Part shown: positions 7,982 through 11,902 of the stretch, piece by piece | Layout: every line of letters starts with the position of its first letter | How positions within the stretch are numbered: position 1 is the stretch's first letter | Source of the DNA: HGM04593 sp964485215 | Lineage (GTDB): Bacteria > Bacteroidota > Bacteroidia > Bacteroidales > Bacteroidaceae | Length of the DNA: 11,902 nucleotides | Assembly: GCA_964485215.1 (NCBI GenBank) | Contig: CAZAIM010000080.1 | Coordinates: 1-11,902 of the forward strand | Direction of reading: 5' to 3' | Translations under genes and position numbers: made by a program | Notes under the pieces: generated by a model | What the model was told of the DNA's origin: nothing | Seen by the model: the letters and a program-made list of their open reading frames with translations, nothing else | Database searches by the model: none

Positions 7982-8767
7982 ATGCATAGCAGAGAAGAAA
8001 TTTTAGAGGCTTTCGGGCGATTTTTGGATGTGCTCGATGAATTGCGTGAGAAATGTCCTTGGGACAGGAAGCAGACAAACCATAGTCTGCGCCCCAATAC
8101 CATTGAGGAGTGTTACGAACTGTCGGATGCTCTTGTAGCCGACGATACATCCAATATATGCAAGGAACTTGGCGACGTGTTGCTGCATGTTGCCTTTTAT
8201 GCGAAGATAGCAAGCGAAAAGCAACAGTTCGATATGAAGGATGTTTGTGACCGCCTATGTGACAAGCTCATCTACCGTCACCCGCATGTTTTCGGTGATG
8301 CGGTTGCCGAGACAGCCGGCGAGGTGTGCAAGAACTGGGAACAGCTGAAAATGACAGAAAAGGAGGGCAACAAGAGTGTCCTGAGCGGAGTTCCGGTCTC
8401 AATGCCTTCGCTCATAAAAGCATACCGTATGCAGGAGAAGGCTGCCAATGTCGGTTTCGACTGGGAGAATAAAGAGGATGTGTGGGCAAAGGTAAAGGAG
8501 GAGATTCTTGAGCTCGAGGAGGAGATGAAGCGTGGCGACAAGGCTGCCGGCGAGAGGGAGTTCGGCGACCTGTTTTTCAGTCTTGTCAACGCATCGCGTC
8601 TTTATGGTATTAATCCAGACAATGCTTTGGAGCAGACAAACAGCAAGTTCCGCCGCCGTTTCAACTATGTTGAGGAACATTCTGCCCAGCAAGGCAAGAG
8701 ACTAGGCGAGATGCCGCTCGAGGAGATGGATGCTCTATGGAACGAAGCAAAGAAACAGGGTCTGTAG
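7982..8767 (+). CDS. mazG: Nucleoside triphosphate pyrophosphohydrolase MazG
   Basis: Cytosolic house-cleaning enzyme that hydrolyses (d)NTPs to NMP and pyrophosphate; in E. coli it also lowers ppGpp effects. The 261-residue product has the classical two-domain size. The N-terminal MazG domain shows CPWDRKQTNHSLRPNTIEE (residues 25-43), the EExxE metal motif at E42/E43/E46, and KELGDVLLHV (61-70) with acidic ligands E62 and D65. The second domain repeats the pattern in KEEILELEEEM and EFGDLFFSLVNASR. The frame is open from a TTG at 7958, but that codon falls inside the promoter box, and the ATG at 7982 starts MHSREEILEAF, matching where MazG proteins begin, so I chose it. It is the only plus-strand gene here, divergent from valS and convergent with the small secreted-protein gene, and it ends before a bidirectional terminator. 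Confidence 0.95.
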   Translation: MHSREEILEAFGRFLDVLDELREKCPWDRKQTNHSLRPNTIEECYELSDALVADDTSNICKELGDVLLHVAFYAKIASEKQQFDMKDVCDRLCDKLIYRHPHVFGDAVAETAGEVCKNWEQLKMTEKEGNKSVLSGVPVSMPSLIKAYRMQEKAANVGFDWENKEDVWAKVKEEILELEEEMKRGDKAAGEREFGDLFFSLVNASRLYGINPDNALEQTNSKFRRRFNYVEEHSAQQGKRLGEMPLEEMDALWNEAKKQGL

Positions 8768-8893
8768 GTATAGTGCTTTCAGAGCAGTTATAGGCACGCT
8801 ATGTGTTGCCGGTTGGTTTCCGTTTGCAGTAATCTCTTGTATGTAATTGAGGCACCGGACATCCGGTTAATCTCAAAGAAGAGCCTTGTATAG
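8768..8893. other. Intergenic spacer after mazG
   Basis: The 126 bases between the mazG stop and the large palindrome contain no open frame of note. The only structure I see is a short hairpin, ACCGGA-CA-TCCGGT at 8854-8867. Its loop would be too tight at two bases without opening a pair, and no T tract follows, so it is not a convincing terminator. No RNA gene was recognised. Confidence 0.5.
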
Positions 8894-8943
8894 CAATAAC
8901 AGCAAAAAACGATGAGCATGCTCATCGTTTTTTGCTGTTATTG
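8894..8943. terminator. Perfect 50-base palindrome, bidirectional intrinsic terminator
   Basis: The arms 8894-8918 and 8919-8943 are exact reverse complements with no mismatch (25 bases each, centre GCA|TGC). The inner stem CGATGAG/CTCATCG is flanked by AAAAAA on one side and TTTTTT on the other, so either strand yields a hairpin followed by a U6 tract. It lies between convergent genes: mazG on the left and the small secreted-protein gene on the right. The stop codon and the last codons of the latter (NNSKKR-stop) are inside the palindrome. Its outer bases AATAACnGC recur in the rpsA terminator at 11572-11600. Confidence 0.9.
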
Positions 8944-9425
8944 TTCCTGTCTCTGTTCTCGTGCCGTTGTATCATGTTTTTCATCAGGTCGCGCTGAAAC
9001 GACATCTCGGCTCTTTGTATATCGAGCAGTTTGCAGGCCGGTATTACCTTCAGGTACTTGGCTGTGTATTCTTTCTCCAGTTTGGCTACCTCAATCTTTA
9101 CATCGGCCATGCTGTTTACAAATTCAGCGCATTGCTCCTCGCTCATTCTCTCCTTGCTGCCTCTCTTTATGCCTTTGCGCACGTTGCGTTCAAGGTCGAA
9201 TTTTTTCTTCTGCATCTCGAAGTATAGAGGGAAGAATGCATCGGCCTCCTTTTGGCTTAGGTCTGCTTTCTCTGTTATATATGCCTGCTGTCTTGCCTGG
9301 AACTCCTCGGGCGAGAAGTGTCTTCGCTTTCCCATTCTGTCAGTTTCCTGTGCTATGGCTGCAGAAGAGATGCACGCTAAAACCAGCAGCAATAGTATGC
9401 CTTTTGCCTTTTTAATCTTTTCCAT
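8922..9425 (-). CDS. Secreted helical protein, Spy/CpxP-like (putative)
   Basis: A 167-residue exported protein. Residues 1-25 form a signal peptide: KIKKAK, a hydrophobic run ILLLLVLACISSA, and AIA before Q26 as likely signal peptidase I site. LVLAC ending at C18 could instead be read as a lipobox. The mature part is highly charged and helical, with FSPEEFQARQQAYI, LSQKEADAFFPLYFEMQKKKFDLE and ERMSEEQCAEFV, a layout resembling the periplasmic Spy/CpxP/heavy-metal-sensor group of Bacteroidota; this is similarity by eye, and no LTxxQ motif is exact. I chose the ATG at 9425 because the signal peptide starts there; the frame extends to 9485 only by overlapping the upstream gene. It follows the anti-sigma gene by 16 bases and likely is output or sensor of the sigma module. 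The stop lies inside the terminator palindrome. Confidence 0.85.
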   Translation of the reverse strand: MEKIKKAKGILLLLVLACISSAAIAQETDRMGKRRHFSPEEFQARQQAYITEKADLSQKEADAFFPLYFEMQKKKFDLERNVRKGIKRGSKERMSEEQCAEFVNSMADVKIEVAKLEKEYTAKYLKVIPACKLLDIQRAEMSFQRDLMKNMIQRHENRDRNNNSKKR

Positions 9426-9441
9426 ATCCGTCAATTGTTTT

Positions 9442-9828
9442 CTATTCGGTTTCTGTAAGGTAAGTGTAGAATGTGTACTCGTCAATAGGGTAGCTTGTGA
9501 GCATCATATCTATGTACTCGCTGTCAATGTCGTAGCTGTCGGCAAACGTGGCTGCGTTGGCTTGCTGCGTCTCCTGTGCAGTCTGGGCATTAAGTCTCCT
9601 TTCTCCATCGCCCTTGCCGGTTGTTGCAAGTGCAATGGTAACTATTGCAGCAATCATTGCTGCATATCCTGCCCAGTTCCTCCAGTTTGCAGTAATTGTT
9701 CTGCCCCTTTTTGCAGGAATGTGCCCGGTGTTGCCAACAGTTGCTTTGGCAATCTCTTTTTCAAGCTGCTCGAAGTAGCCTTCGGGCGTGTTGAAGATTC
9801 TCTTTCCGTTATGGTCGTCAATTCTCAT
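9442..9828 (-). CDS. Small single-pass membrane protein, putative anti-sigma factor
   Basis: A 128-residue protein encoded right after the ECF sigma gene. The N-terminal cytosolic part carries FNTPEGYFEQLEKEI (residues 12-26), a PEGYFE-type opening I associate with proteins downstream of sigma factors in Bacteroidota. A basic stretch (AKRGRTITANWR) precedes one membrane span at about 52-70 (WAGYAAMIAAIVTIALAT). The outer part is Gln/Ala-rich and ends with an acidic, Tyr-rich tail (DSEYIDMML, PIDEYTFYTYL). No zinc-binding HxxxCxxC anti-sigma motif is present, so it is not a ZAS-domain protein. The role is inferred from position, topology and size. The ATG at 9828 is fixed by an AGGAGG ribosome site. 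It lies 41 bases after the sigma gene and 16 before the secreted-protein gene. Confidence 0.8.
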   Translation of the reverse strand: MRIDDHNGKRIFNTPEGYFEQLEKEIAKATVGNTGHIPAKRGRTITANWRNWAGYAAMIAAIVTIALATTGKGDGERRLNAQTAQETQQANAATFADSYDIDSEYIDMMLTSYPIDEYTFYTYLTETE

Positions 9829-9834
9829 ACTGTT

Positions 9835-9840
9835 CCTCCT
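9835..9840 (-). promoter_or_regulatory. Strong Shine-Dalgarno site of the anti-sigma gene
   Basis: Minus-strand AGGAGG with a six-base spacer (AACAGT) before the ATG at 9828, a full match to the anti-Shine-Dalgarno core. The other genes of this window have A/T-rich leaders with no comparable site, so it stands out and confirms the start. Confidence 0.8.
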
Positions 9841-9869
9841 TTTATTGGATTCGTAGTAAAGTAAAAGGT

Positions 9870-10424
9870 TTAACTGTTAGCCTTTATATATGCTTCAATT
9901 TTTTTTACGGCAATGTGGTACGATGCTTTCAGTGCTCCGACGCTTGTGCCTAAGATTTCGGAAATCTCCTCGTATTTCATATTCTCGTAATACTTCATGT
10001 TGAAGGCTATGCGTTGTTTGTGTGGCAGTCTGCTCACGGCTTCAAGAAATAAGGCATCGGCTCTCTCTCCGCTGAAATAACAGTCGCTCTCCAGTTGGTC
10101 GGCAACGGCACCTTCAGGGCTGTCGAGCGAAACCGTGGTGTGCTTGCTTTTGCCCAGGAAGGTAAGTGCCTCGTTTATCGCAATGCGGTAGAGCCAGGTC
10201 GAAAGAAGAGCATCGCCACGGAACTTGTCAATGTTTGTCCAAGCTTTTATGAATGTGTTCTGTGTGAGGTCGTTGGCATCGTCGTGGGATAGCACTATGT
10301 TTCTTATGTGCCAATAGATTTGCTGGCTGTACTGCTTTACAATGGCTGTAAATGCGGCAGCCCTCAAGGTCTCTTCCTTGAGCTGTTTCACAATCTCCTT
10401 TTCGTTGTATTCCTTGTTTGCCAC
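9870..10424 (-). CDS. RNA polymerase sigma factor, sigma-70 family, ECF type
   Basis: Directs RNA polymerase to a small set of promoters, usually envelope or stress genes. The 184-residue protein has only regions 2 and 4. Region 2 covers about 25-92, with DDANDLTQNTFIKAWTNID (48-66) followed by FRGDALLSTWLYRIAINEA (68-86). Region 4 covers about 128-180, with LPHKQRIAFNMKYYENMKYE (133-152) and the helix-turn-helix ISEILGTSVGALKASYHIAV (154-173). The start is GTG at 10424 (MANKEYNEKE): no in-frame ATG occurs between the start and the preceding rnz stop, and GAGGCT lies directly before it. The linker contains two-residue-spaced acidic patches but no extra C-terminal sensor domain. It is followed by the putative anti-sigma gene and a secreted-protein gene. 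There is no SusC/FecR pair, so a stress rather than a nutrient-import circuit is more likely. The exact ECF group cannot be assigned by eye. Confidence 0.93.
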   Translation of the reverse strand: MANKEYNEKEIVKQLKEETLRAAAFTAIVKQYSQQIYWHIRNIVLSHDDANDLTQNTFIKAWTNIDKFRGDALLSTWLYRIAINEALTFLGKSKHTTVSLDSPEGAVADQLESDCYFSGERADALFLEAVSRLPHKQRIAFNMKYYENMKYEEISEILGTSVGALKASYHIAVKKIEAYIKANS

Positions 10425-10448
10425 AGCCTCTTTCTTATTGCTCCTTAC

Positions 10449-10478
10449 TTTAGATGGTTTTGGACAGCAAGGGTTTAA
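10449..10478 (-). promoter_or_regulatory. Possible ECF-dependent (autoregulatory) promoter of the sigma operon
   Basis: On the minus strand TTAAACCC (10471-10478) is separated by 15 bases from ATCT, within CATCTAAA (10449-10456). This resembles the AACC / TCTAA-like pairs of ECF-controlled promoters and lies about 25 bases before the GTG start, in the 78-base gap after rnz. No TAnnTTTG housekeeping box is seen in this gap. The match is suggestive only. Confidence 0.35.
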
Positions 10479-10502
10479 TTTCTGTTTGTAAACGGTTTGA
10501 AT

Positions 10503-11420
10503 TTATAATATGCTGATAGTCTTGCCTTCGCCTGCAAGTATTGTACCGGGAAATATTTCCTCTGCTTCTCTTTGCAACAGGGTATCGTCTTCGTAGCGCG
10601 AGGAAAAGTGCCCTATTGCAAGTTGCTTAACCCTGGCACCCGATGCTATTTCGGCAGCCTGGCGTGCTGTCGAGTGGAATGTGGATGCTGCGCGCCCTTT
10701 TTCACTCTCGGCAAAAGTCGCTTCGTGGTATAACAGGTCAACGCCTTCTATCAACATATTGTTTTCGGGGCAGGGCAGAGTGTCGCTGCAATAGGCATAG
10801 CTGCGCGACGGGTCGGCATCCTTCGTCAGTTTTGAGTTCGGTATTCTCTCACCTGTTGAAGTGATGAAATCGGCACCATCCTTTATTGCCTGCCGCATAT
10901 ATGTGGGAATGTTGTAATAGTTGGCAATATCACCAATGAGGTGCCTTTTTTTGGGTTTCTCGCGGAACAGGAAGCCGCAGCATGGTATGCGGTGCTTCTG
11001 TGGCAGGGTTTCTACAGTAATGGTATTGTCCTCGAATATTATCGAGTGCACCGATGTGTTGATGCTGTGGAAGAATATGGGGTAGTTCATACCTTTGCAG
11101 AAGAAATCGATATGCGGTTTCATCAGTTCCTCGAGCTTGTGGTCGGCATATATGTGCAGTGGAGCGGTGCGCCCGAGCAGTCCGAATGTCGATATCAGCC
11201 CTATGAGGCCGAAGCAGTGGTCGCCGTGCAGATGCGAAATGAATATGTGGTTGATGAAGGAAAAATGAATGTGTCCGCGTCGCAGCTGCAACTGTGTTCC
11301 CTCTCCACAATCTATCATGAATTGCTTGTTGCCAATCCTGACAACTTGTGAACTTGCATTGTGGCGTGTGGTGGGCAGTGCCGAGCCGCAGCCGAGGATA
11401 TGTACTTCAAACGGTTCCAT
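10503..11420 (-). CDS. rnz: Ribonuclease Z (tRNase Z, tRNA 3' endonuclease)
   Basis: Zinc-dependent metallo-beta-lactamase-fold endonuclease that trims tRNA 3' trailers. The 305-residue protein is the normal size of the short (ElaC-type) bacterial form. The first strand is VHILGCGSALPT (6-17). The metal-binding motif HLHGDH sits at 63-68, with further ligands H143 (QKHRIPCCG), D213 (YCSDTLP) and H271 (IGHFSSRY), and H249 lies in STFHST. The substrate-arm region is around 150-190. The start is the ATG at 11420 (MEPFEVHILG), matching the family N-terminus. The frame is open back to 11513, but this adds 31 hydrophobic, unconserved residues encoded over the promoter box, so I rejected it. It is downstream of rpsA, after a terminator, and probably has its own promoter (11428-11459). 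Confidence 0.95.
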   Translation of the reverse strand: MEPFEVHILGCGSALPTTRHNASSQVVRIGNKQFMIDCGEGTQLQLRRGHIHFSFINHIFISHLHGDHCFGLIGLISTFGLLGRTAPLHIYADHKLEELMKPHIDFFCKGMNYPIFFHSINTSVHSIIFEDNTITVETLPQKHRIPCCGFLFREKPKKRHLIGDIANYYNIPTYMRQAIKDGADFITSTGERIPNSKLTKDADPSRSYAYCSDTLPCPENNMLIEGVDLLYHEATFAESEKGRAASTFHSTARQAAEIASGARVKQLAIGHFSSRYEDDTLLQREAEEIFPGTILAGEGKTISIL

Positions 11421-11427
11421 AATGATG

Positions 11428-11459
11428 CAAAAATACTCAATAGCAGAGTAAAAAGCAAG
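11428..11459 (-). promoter_or_regulatory. Candidate rnz promoter, very close to the start codon
   Basis: On the minus strand TATTTTTG (11428-11435) matches TAnnTTTG exactly, and CTTG (11456-11459) is a 3/4 match to the TTTG -33 box with a 20-base spacer, within the known 19-21 range. The -7 box ends only seven bases before the ATG, so transcription would begin at or within a few bases of the start codon. The rest of the gap up to the rpsA terminator (11460-11566) shows only a short inverted repeat, ATGGCA/TGCCAT at 11491-11513, and no gene. Confidence 0.55.
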
Positions 11460-11566
11460 TATGATATGTGAAATAGTTGCCCGAAACAAAATGGCAGGGG
11501 AGATGGTTGCCATGACTGCTTGTCACCATTTGCACTGTTTCATCGCTTCCGGAGATGTCGGTTAAT

Positions 11567-11600
11567 AAAAAAATAACGGCTGCCAATGGCAGCCGTTATT
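11567..11600 (-). terminator. Intrinsic terminator of rpsA
   Basis: Arms 11572-11585 and 11587-11600 are perfect reverse complements (14 bases, single-base centre at 11586), with a GC-rich core GGCTGCCA/TGGCAGCC. On the minus strand it is followed directly by a run of seven T (11567-11573, A on the plus strand). It starts 22 bases past the rpsA stop. In practice a loop of three to five bases would form by opening the centre. Confidence 0.93.
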
Positions 11601-11622
11601 GTTGATATGGTAAGTCGTATGA

Positions 11623-11902
11623 TTACTCACCCTTGCCCTCGAGCTTGCTCTTGAGAGCAGCAAGTGCATCGATGTCGCCGAGAGTTGTTGAAGCAGCCTG
11701 GTTCTGGATAGCCGGTGTAGCCTCCTCTGCAGCCTTCTTGCTCTTGCGAGCTGCTGCTGCAGCCTTCTTCTCTGCCTTCTCCTCTTCCTTAGCTGCATCC
11801 TCGAAGATACGGCTGTGAGAAAGGATGATTCTCTTAGCTTCCTTGTTGAACTCGATAACCTTGAACTGGAGCTTCTCCTCAGCAGCAGCCTGTGTGCCAT
11901 CC
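11623..11902 (-). CDS. rpsA: 30S ribosomal protein S1, C-terminal part (5' end beyond window)
   Basis: Last 92 codons of ribosomal protein S1, the RNA-binding 30S subunit protein that helps recruit mRNA to the ribosome. The frame enters from the right edge and ends at TAA 11623-11625. The visible part begins at the end of a final S1/OB-fold repeat (DGTQAAAEEKLQFKVIEF then NKEAKRIILSHSRIFED). It continues into an Ala/Lys/Glu-rich low-complexity linker (AEKKAAAAARKSKKAAEE) and finishes with a short tail TTLGDIDALAALKSKLEG. The motif ILSHS near the end of an S1 repeat and this basic/acidic tail fit Bacteroidales S1 proteins. In Bacteroidota, which rarely use Shine-Dalgarno pairing, S1 probably carries much of mRNA recruitment; that is inference. 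A strong terminator follows, separating it from rnz. Confidence 0.88.
   Translation of the reverse strand, partial: DGTQAAAEEKLQFKVIEFNKEAKRIILSHSRIFEDAAKEEEKAEKKAAAAARKSKKAAEEATPAIQNQAASTTLGDIDALAALKSKLEGKGE

Noticed and set aside
8854..8867. Short inverted repeat ACCGGA-CA-TCCGGT after mazG as a terminator
   Set aside because: Only six pairs with a two-base centre and no following T run; the large palindrome downstream is far more convincing.
9426..9485. Upstream start for the secreted protein at 9485
   Set aside because: It overlaps the anti-sigma gene and would bury the signal peptide behind 20 polar residues; the signal peptide begins exactly at the ATG at 9425.
11421..11513. N-terminal hydrophobic extension of RNase Z from the ATG at 11513
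   Set aside because: The 31 extra residues are not part of the RNase Z family start and would be encoded over the best promoter match. MEPFEVHILG at 11420 is the standard beginning.
11491..11513. Inverted repeat ATGGCA/TGCCAT in the rnz-rpsA gap as an operator or small RNA
   Set aside because: Six-base arms with an 11-base spacer are expected by chance in a gap this size, and no linked promoter or terminator supports an RNA gene.
1..11902. Search for CRISPR, insertion sequence, phage, toxin-antitoxin or other accessory system
   Set aside because: All long frames resolve to core genes, no repeated spacers or terminal inverted repeats with a transposase are visible, and mazG here is the two-domain housekeeping enzyme without a mazEF pair.

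Overview
The window is ordinary chromosomal core DNA from a member of the Bacteroidota, most likely order Bacteroidales (Bacteroides/Prevotella-like). The pointers are the TAnnTTTG-type -7 promoter boxes, A/T-rich leaders almost without Shine-Dalgarno sequences, a LysS with a C-terminal extension, the ~450-residue-class phosphoglucose isomerase N-terminus, and protein sequences that read like Bacteroidales housekeeping enzymes. I see no mobile element, CRISPR array, tRNA, rRNA or prophage remnant. No new defence or metabolic system is evident.

Left region (1-7881, all minus strand): six closely packed genes, transcribed from right to left: valS, a membrane-anchored coiled-coil protein of unknown function, a UDP-glucuronate decarboxylase (UDP-xylose synthase), lysS, gpsA and the first 159 codons of pgi, which runs off the left edge. 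The gaps are 12-25 bases with no terminator between genes, so this is probably one operon. It mixes two aminoacyl-tRNA synthetases, sn-glycerol-3-phosphate supply for phospholipids, hexose-phosphate isomerisation and nucleotide-sugar synthesis.

Middle region (7882-8943): a 100-base divergent promoter region separates valS from mazG (plus strand, house-cleaning NTP pyrophosphohydrolase). Its two -7 boxes form an imperfect inverted repeat. After mazG, a perfect 50-base palindrome with A6/T6 tracts acts as a candidate bidirectional terminator. Its left-facing half is also the last codons of the convergent gene.

Right region (8922-10424, minus strand): a three-gene module of ECF-type RNA polymerase sigma factor (GTG start), a small single-pass membrane protein that is probably its anti-sigma factor (with the only textbook AGGAGG ribosome site seen here), and a secreted, charged helical protein resembling Spy/CpxP-type periplasmic proteins. 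Together they look like an envelope-stress circuit.

Far right (10503-11902, minus strand): rnz (tRNase Z), whose best promoter lies so close to the ATG that the mRNA may be almost leaderless, then an intergenic region, a strong intrinsic terminator, and the 3' end of rpsA (ribosomal protein S1), which enters from the right edge.
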